A stretch of DNA of 64,000 nt from Durusdinium trenchii (GCA_963970005.1 CAXAMN010003069.1:105857-169856); one strand, 5' to 3'. Positions 1 to 11,787 are shown, numbered from the stretch's first letter. Numbers and translations are program-made. The notes: generated from the sequence alone by a model not told the origin.

Positions 1-3000
1 AAACACACTCAGCCCACTCTGAATTGCAAACTGGAAGCAGGCTGAGTACTTAGTACTTCGAGTTCTTTTCAATTCTTTGGTCACGCCTCGCCTCTGATCC
101 GGTGGTTTGGCACTCTACAGCCCCATCCTCAATTGAAGCAGGCCAGGTCATGCCAAAGCCATATTCAAAGGGTTGCAAAAAAAAAACACATACGAGAATG
201 TCGTTTTGCAGCATGAACGTGAAGAAGTCTCACCCAACAAACATGTCTGAGGTGGCTGGCAGCCAGTGGCAAATGATTCGCCTTGATAAAGCCACACAAA
301 TGTTCCCGCTGCACAGCCTGACGCATTGTCACCACGCTTACCAGCTGAAGAGAACGATGGTCGGAGCAACAAGGGAGAAAGTGCATTGCACACAACATAC
401 ATTGGTTCAAATGCCAGTATATGCACGATGTTAAAAAATGTGTATACATATGTGTATATCTATATATTCAGTGTTTAAAAAATTTGTTATATACATGTGT
501 GTGTGTGCATTCTCCGTGGGTTCAATGGCAACTTGCGCCTTCCGGCTTGCGTTCTGGAGCGAGGCCAACATCTCCGCACCAGGCGCCTGTGTCGCTCAGC
601 GTTTGACTGCGGAGCTGCCCCGTGGATTTCCATGGAAACCCGGCAAGTTTATGGCGATTGGACCGGTCTGCTCTCGATTCCTTTCACGAGCTTTTTCTCT
701 ACCTCGGCTGGCAGCCCAAAAATGGTGCTCAATACATGCTGCCCTCTCACTCTCTCTCTCTCTCTCCAAAAGAAGTTATATATATATATATATAAGTATA
801 TATATACACACTGAGAAGGAGGGGACGAAAGCCAGCTGCCGCCAAAGGATTGTCTCTTTTTCTGGTGGGCGTCTATCTATCTATCTGGCGGGCGTCTATA
901 GACATATAGGTTGTGGACTCAGCATCTGCTCAAGGACTCTGGGTGAAAGTTGTAGGTGAAATCCGCGCTGGTCATGCACCGGCAAACCGGAAAGACATTC
1001 GGTGCGTGTGGGCGCCGCGAGCAGCATCCACTCGACCGAGGGCATGGTGCAAGTAGAGTATATACTCGGGGGCAGGAGCCCTATGCGGATAGGTAGTCAA
1101 CCTCGCAGGCACCCCCACCGAAACTCAATCCAAGTTCATGGACTTGAACTCATGTCGCTTTCTGTCCTCTATGGCCTCTATGGATTTGGCGGGTTGCGGT
1201 TGTCCTGGAAACTCGTATCCTACCTGCGGCTGCGAACTGCTCTGTACGTGGATCTCTCGGGTCCTCTATGCCCATTGCCCAAATACAGTAGCCTCCAAAG
1301 CCCTTCATGATGCTAATGATGCACTACTCGGCGTCCATTGCATCACTCGCATCACCAAACCCAATTTTCACTGCTTTTCGGACCCTCGCACCCCCACACC
1401 CCCTTAACTCACTTCGTTCGCCCTAAAGCTCAAGCCTTGCCTATCGGCTGGCTTTCGTAATATACACTTGGTTTACCATGGTTTACCGCCGCTCTTCAGT
1501 TGGAGGTGAACAATCCTATGTCTATCATAGCCTTAGAGTCATAGAGGTGCTTAGAGCTCTTAGAGGGTCCTCTCAGCTCCGAGGGTTGGCCCGTGGCCGC
1601 ACCTGCTCCAGCCCAAACAAGCTGGCAGCCGCTGGCGAGCAGTGCCAGCCTGAAGATCAAGGATTCGCTCGAATTGGTCATGTGCGCCACGCATCTCGAC
1701 TAGCAGTATCCAAAGGTATTCAAAAGATGCCCCAAACAGCTCCTAGGTCCTAGGTCTGCTGTCTTGACCAAGCTCCTGTAGGAAATATATAACCGGAGTG
1801 ATTTTGGCCTCGTATCCAGTGGTCATACAAGGTCACTTCTCCTGGCCTGAAGCGAACGGCTTTGCGACAGAACAGATACGAATCAGCACTCAAACCAAAC
1901 CTTGACACCTCAACCAGCTTTCAGCAAGGGTTGCAGGGTTGCATCAAGAGTCTCAGCTCCGATCTCAGGATTCACCACACCTGAGCCAACGGCTCTTTAA
2001 GTTATGAAACGGTGGCTATCTCTTGCCGAAAAAAGTGTTCTCTGATGATCTGGGAGCTACCTGAAGATGAAGCTGATGACGAAGCCCGACGAAGCAAAGG
2101 TGCAACCTAAGCAATGGAAACACTGCTCACCCTTATTGATAGTTTTGATATGTTTTGATCTTTTGACCTTTTCAGCCGTCCTCCCTGACCTCGCTCCACT
2201 GATTTAAGATATCATCGGATTGGCTGCACGTGCAACCAGCCCGCATATGCAGAGTCTAAACAGCATGCTCGTGGTCTTGGAGTAGTGCTCGAACTCGAAC
2301 CAGGGCATTGTTTCAGTCTGCTTTATATATTGTCATCTGCCGGGTGGTGTGTTGCATGCTGCCTGTGTTGCTTAAAGGCTGCCAAAAGGTTGTTGAATGC
2401 AGGGCAACAGCTGCCGTAGGATCAGTGAATGTGGTCTGAATATGAGAAATCTCCTTTGAGGCCCTCGCTGCTGGCCAAACGACCTTCAGTACCTTGGCAT
2501 GAACACAATGCCGTCAAGGCTGGGAAGGAAATAACTATTACTATAGCGACCAATTCTACATAACTTCAAGTTACAAGTAAGTTCGGGCCATGGGTGTTCA
2601 AAGGTGCTGCATGTGGTCTGTTATGGTCTTGCACTCACAGGTTCGACTCAAACAGCCATGTTTCTGAGTACTGAGGTTCCAGCAAACACGGCGAAGGTAT
2701 GTCTCAGCTGAACCACATGCATCAAACAAACGCCAACAATCCCGGAATCAAGGAGCACGTTCTAATTCAAGTATACGGGATCTTCTCAGCAATCCCATCT
2801 GCGGATTCAGTTTTTCCTGCTACAGCTTGCTTCAAATAAGCTATGGGTCTGCATGACCAGCTTGTAGGAAAAAGGTCCACATTGAAGCCCAGCTGCTCCA
2901 AATGCAGCAAGGTGTAGCCCTGCCTCAAAAAGTTGCAGAAGTCAATGATCAGCTAGTGACCTAGGCAAAGCTGAGCCAAGCTGCTCCTCCATGATGGCAG

Positions 3001-3720
3001 AGGCACTGGACAAGGAGCATTGTGCCAGCCACCAAATTGCCTACTGGGCTAAATTCATACAGGAACATCTACTCAAAAAGCCTATTGGAATCGAACACGA
3101 AGTCTGCAACATCTTTTTGTCTCCCGCCTCCCCATCAGTCTCCACCTCAAAGTGCAAATAGGATGCAGCCAGCTATCAGCAGACACATAGTGCAAATTCA
3201 AGAAGTCAATCTCTTGTTCCTTATGTCGGCCCTTTGTTCTTCTAACCAAGTCGACCCGGACCAGGCACTAAGCCCCATGGCTGCCCACAGGTCACCATCG
3301 TTATTGCCTCGAAGCCACTCAAGTCTGGGCTAGCCACTCAAGTCTGGGCTAAGGTGGCCAAGGGCTTGACACAAAACAACCAACGCCAAAAACATGTGTA
3401 CTGTATATAGTCGGTTTACGGGAGAAAAACGTATACCAACATCATCAAAAAATATGAAAGGACAAAGGATGTCTTGAGCATCCGACTCGCTTTGGCCTGC
3501 ACTGCCTGTCGCAAGAATTGTGGTGTCAAGCTAGGACACCACAAGCATATCACGTAAGTTTCACTTGAGCCGCTTTGAATTCCAGCTCTTTAGCGAGGTC
3601 TCTCAAGCCAGGGCACAGTCACGACTATGGATCTTGGACGCATATGTCTCAACTGTGGAAACTAAAGGAGAGTCAAGAACACTTGATTGCAGTTGGTTTG
3701 CTCTCCCTGCCCTATGCGCC
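1..3720. other. No recognisable gene; microsatellite-bearing DNA
   Basis: Reading both strands I found no exon that I could defend. The stretch holds a CT/CTCTCT run followed by TATATA at 748-805, further TA/TG runs near 440-505, and a near-duplicate of a 20-bp direct repeat (CACTCAAGTCTGGGCTA twice) at 3317-3350. Open frames here are short and of simple composition. A phrase near 1437-1460 (GCCTATCGGCTGGCTTT) recurs at 51316-51332, so part of this region belongs to a dispersed repeat. Confidence 0.5.
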
Positions 3721-3721
3721 C

Positions 3722-3800
3722 ATGTATGTATGTATACATGCATGCATGCATGCAGGCAGACAGGCAGGCAGGTAGGTAGGTACGGACGTACGTACGGACC
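3722..3800. repeat. Drifting tetranucleotide microsatellite
   Basis: The tract passes in order through TGTA, TGCA, GGCA, GGTA and GTAC tetranucleotide units, each repeated two to four times. This looks like a microsatellite whose unit has changed by stepwise single-base substitution and spread. Confidence 0.75.
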
Positions 3801-4000
3801 GTATTGCGAAATGACAATTCTGATGAACAAAATGACTTGGATGAAGGTAATTAGTTTGGGGAGGATTTGTTCAACGTTTTCAATTATTCAATGGTGTAAT
3901 TACATTGGGGAGCAATTCTCCTGTGCACTTCCCAGTGGAATTGACACATCTGCCCCCAAATATCGAGGTTTTGGAAGCTTTTAATCAATAGTTTTTAGGG

Positions 4001-4195
4001 TTATGTAATCCAGTGTTTGCTTGGGACCGGTTGCCACACAAGCTCCTTTCCATTCTTCTTCCAGGCTCTGTGTGCGACCAACATATCGAGCAACAATGCT
4101 TTCAAAGCTGAGTAGCACTCTTTTGGGGTCGCAGGCGTCAACCTGTTCCGAACATCAACCGGCTTTGGCGTGGACTGGACAAGAGCACCACAAGC
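4001..4195 (-). CDS. Possible terminal exon, hypothetical protein
   Basis: Read on the minus strand from a CAATAG acceptor-like site, one frame stays open for about 64 codons to a TAA at 4001-4003. The translation has protein-like composition (segments PATPKECYSALKALLLDML and KKNGKELVWQPVPSKHW) with an amphipathic Leu-rich helix. It has no in-frame start, so if real it is a last exon. I do not recognise the family. A second minus frame over 4045-4150 is also open, so confidence is limited. Confidence 0.35.
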   Translation of the reverse strand, partial: ACGALVQSTPKPVDVRNRLTPATPKECYSALKALLLDMLVAHRAWKKNGKELVWQPVPSKHWIT

Positions 4196-4539
4196 TATTG
4201 TTCATGGAATCCGTAGACAACACACGCAGATCACCCGTTCTCTAACAACAGAAAGCATCATATAGATACCGAGCATCTATTACCCATGCCCACCCCACCC
4301 CCCACCCCGTACAAACCATCGCATCAGCTACACTTTCTTCATACATCGTACAACGATGTCTTCCAGTTACATAGACATGACGAACACAACCCATCTTCTA
4401 AAAACAGAAGACGTTACATACCCACCATTGTGAGCCTTCCAAATACGTCGCAGAAAATTGTTGTGGCAATGTCCAAACAAGGCACAAAACACCACGGCCC
4501 GTTATGGGCGGTGGTCCAACTACGTACGTATGTAACTAT

Positions 4540-4640
4540 GAATGAATGAATAAGTGACGAATGACGAATGAACTAATGAATGAATGTACTGTATATATAT
4601 ATATAACGAGATATATAACTATATATATATATATGTTGGG
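4540..4640. repeat. GAATGA-type repeats and TATA microsatellite
   Basis: Imperfect ATGAATGA units at 4541-4586 are followed by TATATATATATA tracts at 4593-4635. No coding potential is seen. Confidence 0.7.
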
Positions 4641-4656
4641 GTCGTGGTGAGTGTGT

Positions 4657-5036
4657 AACCCTTGGAGTCACAGGATCCTTTTGGATTTGTAGTTTTGAAA
4701 GATAAGCAGTGGGCACTGAGACTGATTTCCTATCCGTGCCAACGAAGCTACGGAAATCAGTTGGAAGAGAGTTGGGACGCCAACTCTTGTACCTGCCTTT
4801 TGATTTGATTGTGATGTTGAGCAACTATCTTCTCTTCTAGCTGACCAGGCTGGTTAGGTTGCTCTCAGGTCGGCAGATGTGCACATACGCCATCATCTTG
4901 TCGCCGCTTTTGGGTTCTCGCTATTCGTGTTTTGGGCTTTGGAGACCTTGATCTTACCTGGACCCTTAGGCGGTTTACCTAGGCCGGCGAGTGGCAAACC
5001 GCAATCAAGTCTGTACGCATTTCTATAAGTGTGTGA
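4657..5036 (+). repeat. Diverged dispersed repeat, copy 1 (partner at 33.75-34.11 kb)
   Basis: The same ordered set of words occurs here and at 33747-34108: TTGGAGTCAC..AGG, a TTTTGA..TAAGCAG block, CCAACGAAGCTA, TGTACCTGC, and at the far end GGCGAGTGGCAAACCGC followed by a TACGCAT word and GTGTGTG. Spacing is conserved over about 370 bp although the sequence is strongly diverged. This fits two old copies of one interspersed element. Its class is unknown. Confidence 0.6.
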
Positions 5037-5039
5037 CCT

Positions 5040-6060
5040 TGTCATGTCAGAAAGCTACCAATGCTCTTGGAGCAGCATTCGCTCCTAGCACAGCGATATG
5101 CTGTAGCAATACACAAACTCACAGTGGCCCTTCGCAAAAGGCAAGTGTGAACAAATCGTTTTTTCTAGCAGAGCGTCTAGCTGTAAAAACCTCTCCACAG
5201 TCTCAGAGTTGCAAGTCCTCAGCCCTCACCTTGAGCCACTGTGAATGCCACGCAGTGAAGTTGGGCACTACTTCCCATGGCGGTGCCTTCGCAAGGCATT
5301 GGAAAATTGCTTTGACCCTTGTCGGCCGGTAGTCGCATTTCTCCATGCATGGACATCTGTTCAAGCTCGTAAAGATTGTACAGCAAGCATGGATATGTCT
5401 CTCCCCTACGCAAGCACATGCAAATACATTTATTTACCACTGCATTTATATACTATCTGCATGGTGGAGGTACGCTCACCCTATGCAAAGAAGGTCATCA
5501 ACGAGCATGCAGGCAAACACGGGAAAACCTGTTCGCAAAGTTGAGACTCAGAGCCCGGCAATCAATGGATTTACTGGAACCCAAATCCTCAGAACTCACT
5601 GTTTGTTGGATCCTGGACCCTGGCTTTCGCAACAAAAGCCGAGTTCCCTGAGGGCAGGTCAGTTTGGGCGTCAGCTGTGGAGCTGCTTCGCCGCTTGAAG
5701 CACCCTGAGTGAAGTCCGGGTGTTTGGGGCCCGCACGGCTGGAAGTGCCACCCAGGCGAAGACAACAAAAGAGAATGAGTCAGCCTGGTCTATCATTACT
5801 TCCCCATGCCATCACGACTCTCATCCTTAAATCACCTAGCAGCAAACAGGCACACAAAGGCCACTGCATAGGCATAGACACACAGATTCAACCTCTGTGG
5901 CACCCCACAGAACAAAGAAAAATATATAAGATATAGAGACATATTATAGAGGCACACTATGACACAGCACAGCACCATGAATTTTCAGCGCTTCGCCGCT
6001 GTCTTTCCAGCGTATGTCGACCCATTTACTGTAGCCCGATCTGGTCCATGCTGACATGAG
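5040..6060. other. No recognisable gene
   Basis: Several overlapping short frames exist on both strands, but none shows a domain or a convincing exon with splice sites. A short TATA run lies at 5922-5950. Confidence 0.4.
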
Positions 6061-6079
6061 GGCCAATGGACGCAGGGCT

Positions 6080-6301
6080 CTAGCCAGCCCCGGGCTTTGT
6101 CACAATCTTGCACTTGTTGCAAGCTAGCCTGCTGGCATAGTTGTGATTGCTGCAGGATGGACAAACCCAATCGCCTTCCCGAAACTCTTGTGTGCCAGGC
6201 ATGGACGTCGCCTGTGGAGCCCGAGGACTCATAAGTTGTTTGTTATTTTCGGCTGCAAGCCCACCTTGGATGCGCAAAAGGTCAAACAACCTTCTCGACA
6301 T
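6080..6301 (-). CDS. RanBP2 zinc-finger exon, probable 3' end
   Basis: One complete finger (GDWVCPSCSNHNYASRLACNKCK) sits near the C-terminus, followed by about eight residues and a TAG at 6080-6082. All four zinc-binding Cys are present. The upstream part of the frame is low in recognisable content and the true exon start is uncertain. Confidence 0.7.
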   Translation of the reverse strand: MSRRLFDLLRIQGGLAAENNKQLMSPRAPQATSMPGTQEFREGDWVCPSCSNHNYASRLACNKCKIVTKPGAG

Positions 6302-9300
6302 GGTTCAGACTGGGTGACCCAAACCCGCTGACCCCATGTTTGACTCAATTGAGCGAGAGGCGGGGAAACTAGTATGGAAATCTACCTTAACAATGAAAAG
6401 AGTTGATGCTCAGTCAGGCTCAGTCAGTTAGGGATTCTCACACACACACACACACACAGCACTTTGAGTTTTGACCCCACTCATTTGTGCATTGAATCTG
6501 AGCCTCAAGCAATCCGGCTCCAGCAATCCTTGCTATCCCTCTGCACCATGACTACTACAATTTGGTGCAGTCAAGCCACACTTGTTACAATTGACCTTGT
6601 CGGCATAATTGTGATTTGCGCAGGACATACAAATCCAGTCCCCTTCCCGCAATCCAGCATCAGAGATTCGGGTGCCTTTTGGGATGCCACACCTGTTGCA
6701 ATTTGTTCGGATCGCATAATTGTAATTGGAGCATGCAGGGCATAGCCACCCACCTGCAGCCTTTGATGACGCTTGGGTAGCTGGAAGGAGGGATTGCATG
6801 GCTGACCAAGGTGAAGGCACCGCTGCTATCAATCCAGGCATTCCAAGCTGGGCTCCCATCATCGACGCTCCCATGGCTCCAGGCACTGCTCCAACCATGG
6901 GTGCCATGCCCTGATGTTGGAGCTTGCCTGCAACCATCTTCAACCATCCTAAAGCTATTTTGATGTTTATATATGTGTTTCTTACATGTCACAGCCCGCG
7001 CATGAATCTACCGCTGTTCTCTGTCCATACAAAAGCTAGATTGTTCGCCTATCGGAAATCAGTGGCCCTGATTAGCTGACAACTACAAATGCATTAAAAA
7101 GAAAAAACTAAAGACATGCTGCTTTTATGGATGTTCAATGACAGATATAATATTGTATATTCAAACATGTTAAAGAACTACTTTTGCGATTTTGGATCGC
7201 AAACCAAAAAACATGCGTCATCACGTCTACGCATTTCATGTTTCCCTATATGGTACTATATGGTGATTTTCCTGAATTCCCTGTTTAAATTCCTCACTAC
7301 TGAGCCTTTAATATCCTTTTTGATCTCTAATGATTATAACGATTCCCTTTTCAATCCTATTCCAATGATTTCCCTTTACTTTCTTTTTGATTGCATCTGA
7401 TTTGCTGTTAAATTCCGTTTTTTGTTCCTCTTGATGTCCTATTTTAGTTCTTATTATCGTATCCGTATCCTATCAAAGGAGTTGGCCCCGTACACTTGAA
7501 ATCTTGACTTGAATAATGAGGCCCTCTATATACAGCTAAATACATTATTGTCTCCCCCTTTTTGCTTTAACAATACAGTAACACCCCCTGGATTAATGTC
7601 TATGTTGTTCTATTGTTCAATGTGATATTGATATTGTCCCTCAAATAAATATTGTCCGCACTTTGCTCTCGGATGATTTTTAACAAATGCGTTCGCTGCA
7701 ATTGTCTATGCTTTTCCTGTTTTATTACCTTTTTTGTGACTTCCCTGTTTGAAAATTCCTTGTTTGATTACCTATTGAATTCCTTTTGGTTCTTCTTGAT
7801 TCCCTTTGAAATTGTTTTGACTTCTGTTGATTACCTCTTAACTTCTTTGGATATGTTCTTGTTTTTGCAATCCCTTTTTCAATGTTCTCAAATTATTCCA
7901 CAGCGGGGTTAGCCCAGTAATTACACTAGAAATATTGAATAATATGACCCCCTACAATAATGTCTGCCCTGTTTGGCTCTAGTAATAACATCCACCGCAA
8001 TCACGTCTACCTTTTTCATGTTTCATTATCTTTACGTCCTTGTTAAGTTCCTTGTAGTTGTTTTTGATTACCTATTGTGTTTGTTGATATCCGTTGATAT
8101 ATGCCTTTTAAGCTCTACAGTTAATTTCCTTTTAACTCCCTTACATCTGATCAAAGTATTGCAGAAAAAAACATGCCACAAAGGGGGTAGCCCAGTACAG
8201 AAAAGCAGCTGACAAGCAGGCAAAGGTAGAAGAGCTGAAAAGTAGGAAAAGGTAGAAGAGCGGAAAAGCATGAAAAGGCAGATCATGGCGGGTGAGCATA
8301 TATATATATATAGATATATACAGTATATATTTTGCATATATATATATAGCAGATGCATTTATAGAGAAATCAGAGAGAGAGAGAGAGACGAGACGAGAGA
8401 GATTGTTTTCGGGGGGCGGGGGCGGGGGGATCTTTTGTTTGACATGTTGTGTACATCCAAATGACCCGCTTGGGGCCAAGCATGGGCCAAACACAAAATC
8501 TTGGTGACGGAAAGACTGGCGCAGTTGACCAACAGCCAAAGCCTGTTGGAACATTTGTTGCTGGTAGGTGCGATTGAAGGTGGATGAGAAATTTGATTAT
8601 CTCTATCAGTATCATGACCAAACTGTACTGAACCACAAACAAGCACTCGGATTCCCAGGCGTGGTGCTTCCATCTCCATATGGCGTAGCTGCAGTGAATC
8701 TGGTCATATTACCACGACGGGGCATGGCGCCATAGCCAGCTCCAGCGGCAACGGCTTCCTTCGGCTCTCCGCAGCGATTGCACGCCTTTTTGTCCTCGGA
8801 AGTGGGCTCGTAGACTTAACAAAACACGACTTGAAACTTGAAATGACCGCCAACAGTCATCAGGCCAGGTTTTTGTCCGGAGCTGGTGGCCAGTTGGCAG
8901 TCTGTTCGTAGGGAAGAATGGGATCCGATGAGACAGGTGAGTGGACTTGAGACAGACCTTCGACCGCCAGCCACCCCGCACATGCATACAACCTTTGGAG
9001 AAGGAATATTTACCGCCAAAGTTTATGCGCTGCTACTCACCTACTAAAACTGCAAGTGCAAACAAGGATCTGCATAGTTGTGATTGCCACATGAAGGACA
9101 CATCCAGTCTCCGGGCCTCATATCTACTGGCACTTTCCGCTGCGGCGGATTGCCATTGAAGCTCACAGGTTTGGCCAGGGCACACCTGCAGGGAAGTCTT
9201 GCACAAGACAATGACCTCAACCCGCCAAAACAACTTGAGCAATATCGAGGCCAGTGTCACGATTGGCATGCTATATCCGGAATTTGGTGCAAATTCCTCC

Positions 9301-9670
9301 ACGAACCCACCGTCCGCCATCGAGTCTGTTCTGCACAATCCCGGACACCCAACGAACGCAACTTGTCTCACCAAACATGTCCCTTGCCACACCTGTTGCA
9401 GGCAATCCTTGCGTGTGACAACACATCGAACCACAAAAAGTAGCTGAGCATGTTGCATCTACACAGTCTGCCAACACTTTACACTTCCGAGTATCTTGTC
9501 CGCATAGTTGTGGTTGTTGCAGGAGGGGCATATCCAGTCTCCCGGCCGTATGTCCGCTTGCACCATGGCGCCGGACCGGCCGTCGGCCCAGGCAGCTGCA
9601 AAATCTGCCCCGGAGGCTGTGAAGAAGCTGAGATGCACAGCTTTTGCGCATGCGAGCTGTTATTTGTAGC
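6080..9670 (-). CDS. Multi-exon gene region with five RanBP2-type zinc fingers
   Basis: Five RanBP2-type zinc fingers (W-x-C-P-x-C-x2-x-N-x6-C-N-x-C) lie on the minus strand. In transcription order, finger 1 is split between 9496-9660 (GDWICPSCNNHNYAD) and 9377-9407 (IACNRCGKGH). Finger 2 is split between 9071-9180 (GDWMCPSCGNHNYA) and 8640-8794 (DKKACNRCGEPKEA). Fingers 3 and 4 lie uninterrupted at 6533-6943, and finger 5 ends the frame at 6080-6301. Such fingers bind single-stranded RNA or ubiquitin in other eukaryotes, and an RNA-binding role is an inference. The linker before finger 3 is Met/Gly/Pro-rich. The region could be one gene or two, because 6950-8600 (including an AT-rich island) separates the two groups. 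The introns inside fingers 1 and 2 begin with GA and end with AG followed by G. Confidence 0.75.
6533..6943 (-). CDS. Exon with two tandem RanBP2 zinc fingers
   Basis: Residues about 66-92 and 99-125 of the frame are two zinc fingers (GGWLCPACSNYNYAIRTNC... and GDWICMSCANHNYADKVNC...), separated by a short GTRISDAGLRE linker. The second finger has Met in place of the usual Pro after the first Cys. The N-terminal half is rich in Met, Gly, Ala and Pro, as in disordered RNA-binding proteins. Neither finger is interrupted by an intron here, unlike those at 8.6-9.7 kb. Confidence 0.75.
   Translation of the reverse strand: MKMVAGKLQHQGMAPMVGAVPGAMGASMMGAQLGMPGLIAAVPSPWSAMQSLLPATQASSKAAGGWLCPACSNYNYAIRTNCNRCGIPKGTRISDAGLREGDWICMSCANHNYADKVNCNKCGLTAPNCSSHGAEG
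7100..8190. repeat. AT-rich island with irregular T-rich repeats
   Basis: Base composition changes sharply to T-rich on the plus strand. Variants of TTGATTACCT, GATTCCCTTTT and GAATTCC(C/T)TTT recur at irregular spacing from about 7260 to 8130. Plus-strand frames here are Phe/Leu-rich as a by-product of composition. I see no protein signature. It may be a decayed AT-rich repeat lying within the intron space of the zinc-finger gene. Confidence 0.6.
8206..8282. repeat. Short purine-rich tandem repeat
   Basis: Three to four imperfect copies of about 25 bp built on AAAAGGTAGAAGAGC are present, followed by a TATA microsatellite (8300-8350), a GA run (8374-8402) and a G-rich run. Confidence 0.65.
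8795..9070 (-). other. Candidate GA-AG intron inside zinc finger 2
   Basis: The finger reads ...GNHNYA, then resumes DKKACNRCGEPKE once the 276 bases from GATCCTTG to TTCCGAG are removed. The acceptor is again AG followed by G. The reading is supported by restored zinc-finger spacing, not by any transcript. Confidence 0.6.
9408..9495 (-). other. Candidate GA-AG intron inside zinc finger 1
   Basis: Read on the minus strand, the finger stops after ...NYADK and resumes as IACNRCGK if bases 9495-9408 are removed. The removed piece starts GATACTCG and ends CGCAAG, with G as the next exon base. Removing it restores the Cys spacing of the family. A GA donor with AG/G acceptor is a known dinoflagellate intron type. 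Confidence 0.6.
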
Positions 9671-9856
9671 AATGCATACCTCGAAGTGTCTGCTTATGTA
9701 GCTATTCAGATTGGCAGTCATTTTCAACCGTCCATAATCATCCATAACAATTCGGTTGGAGGCCATAGCTATTAGGGTGGAGGTGGAGGCCATTGCTTCT
9801 AGGTTGATTTTCAACCTAATTAATCTTCAACAATTTTATCATATATGCTGCATGCT

Positions 9857-10165
9857 GGTACTAGTAACAAGAAGCTACTAGGGGCTCCTGGGATCGCAAC
9901 TAGGAGCAAGGACGCTACTAGGGGCTCCTGGCCGTACTACTAGTAGCAAGAAGCTACTAGGAACAAGTGCATCGCTTCTAGTAACAAGTGCCTTACTAGT
10001 AGTAACAAGAAGCTAGTAGTAACAAGTGCCACGCTAGTAGTAACAAGAAGCTAGTAGTAACAAGTGCCACGCTAGTAGTAACAAGAAGCTANNNNNNNNN
10101 NAAGAAGCTAGTAGTAACAAGTGCCACGCTAGTAGTAACAAGAAGCTATTAAATAGGAACAAGAA
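9857..10165 (+). repeat. CTAGTAG modular repeat array, forward orientation
   Basis: The array is made of two alternating words, CTAGTAGTAACAAGAAG and CTAGTAGTAACAAGTGCCACG, giving a tandem unit near 38 bp in the right half. The left half carries the variant CTACTAGGGGCTCCTGG. A ten-base assembly gap lies inside it, so the true length is unknown. Confidence 0.85.
10092..10101. other. Assembly gap (10 N)
   Basis: Ten undetermined bases lie inside the CTAGTAG tandem array. The array probably could not be assembled, so the gap size is likely nominal. Confidence 0.95.
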
Positions 10166-10296
10166 GCTCCGTCATGTTCCCAGCTCCGGGAGACTCGTCC
10201 GCCCGCGCCCCTCGCCTTTGCTTGTCGCGACGGTCCCAGACGTCGAAGCGTCAAGCAGTTCCCGACCATGGGGCCTCCGTTCACCGAAACCGATGT

Positions 10297-10393
10297 CAAA
10301 AGCTTCTTGTTACTAGTAAGGCACTTGTTTCTACTAGCGAGGCAAATGTTCCTAGTAGCGTGGCACTTGTTCCTAGTAGCGTCCTTTGCTCAT
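10297..10393 (-). repeat. CTAGTAG modular repeat, inverted copy
   Basis: The same words as at 9857-10165 occur in reverse orientation (AGCTTCTTGTTACTAGTAAGG, then GGCACTTGTTCCTAGTAGCG). With the forward array this brackets about 130 bp of different sequence, so the locus could form a large hairpin. Confidence 0.75.
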
Positions 10394-11191
10394 CCATACA
10401 TTCATCCACGCGCACAATGAGTTGATGAATCTCCAGAGCGGAGAGGCCGAGTCCGGTATTGTGATGCATTTTGGAAGAAATGCGCGCAATCCTTTATCAA
10501 TCGTCTTGGACAATGGGCCATACAAGTAGCTTTTATTGCTGCTGAAACATACTGAAGATCTATGCCCATCAAAGCTGATGGAGCTGTTTGGGCCGTCTGG
10601 GGCCCCAGCTCAAGAAGAAAACGTCAGGACTTGGAGTATTCAGGCCTTGGTTGAGCGGGAGGGTCCAGGGAAAGAGTGCCCAGGGAAAAGAATGCATTCT
10701 TTGCTCATCCAGGCCCCCCAGTAGTAAGATAAAGCAGAGAAAGCCTTTTGTTTGCAGCAAGACTTGGCTTCGACACAGCACTGTTGTTGGCAGCAAAGGT
10801 CGCAATGCCCAAAAGCAACATATTTCAAGAAGGCTCTCTTTCATGGCAGTCGCGTCAGCGATCTAAGAACAAGGCCCTCCAAAGCCCTCCTGTCTACATT
10901 GTTGCATGCTGGACAGCATCTTTTTGACTCGGATGCACGAATGGCGCCGAATGGCGTGAGCGCCCAGGATGGGCGGCAACCCCCACAGAGCATCAGAAAC
11001 CCTTCTAAGAAGGGTTCGCTGGCAAGACCCATGAAGACCGCTGGGCCGATGACTGGCCTCTTCGGGCTGCATCAAGCCGTCATTTACACAGAAACTTGCA
11101 ACATTGCAGCGCCACACCCACCTCCTGATTTGTGGTCAATGTGGCTACAGGTGCAATCTGCAAGACCCTAGCATTCCTGACTACATTCAGT

Positions 11192-11518
11192 CTAGAATGT
11201 GAGATTGTTTAACTGTTCGGCCACATGGCTAGCATCTTCCACTAATTCTGGAATATCCTCCGAAAGCTGCAACTTAAATGATGCCATTCTCCGATAGGCA
11301 ATGCTGGCATTGTGGAAGAGGGGCCAGAAACTTGGCGCAAGAGATATCCAAGTTTCACGGCTTAAAGCTGCTTGGTGGACTGCCAATTGCTTTCCGTCTA
11401 AAGAGCTGAAGATGTCCTTCGAGCAACCAAAGCACGAAAGAACCCTCACATTCGCGGGTGCCAGCTGGTTAGAAATATCAGAATAGCAACCGTCAGAAAC
11501 AAATAATGTTCGAGCCAC
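11192..11518 (-). CDS. Candidate exon, hypothetical protein
   Basis: The minus frame is open with balanced protein-like composition, including VRVLSCFGCSKDIFSSLDG and KLQLSEDIPELVEDASHVAE, and ends at a stop at 11192. No family is recognised. It lies in a run of minus-strand open segments (11.2-14.0 kb) that may be exons of one gene. The true exon start is not determined. Confidence 0.35.
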   Translation of the reverse strand: MARTLFVSDGCYSDISNQLAPANVRVLSCFGCSKDIFSSLDGKQLAVHQAALSRETWISLAPSFWPLFHNASIAYRRMASFKLQLSEDIPELVEDASHVAEQLNNLTF

Positions 11519-11787
11519 GTCCTACGTGCATGTCTGTCTGGAATACATCGGGCAAAACAAGAAATTGCAAACAAAAACTCAAAATGTACTTACGAGCATG
11601 ACTCCAAACAAGGACAAGTGTCAAAGTCACCTAGGCCTGCGGCCGCAAGGAAATGCCGCAGGTATGCTGCGAAGGTGTCATCTGCCTACAGTGTTCATCT
11701 GAAAACAACCGTGCTTTAATTGTTTACATTATGTTTAAGCAAACTACTGCTCCATCTATTCGGGCCTTGGGAGTCATGTTCAACATC

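Noticed and set aside
438-959. Plus-strand frame of 173 codons
   Set aside because: It runs through CT and TATA microsatellites and shows no domain or splice structure.
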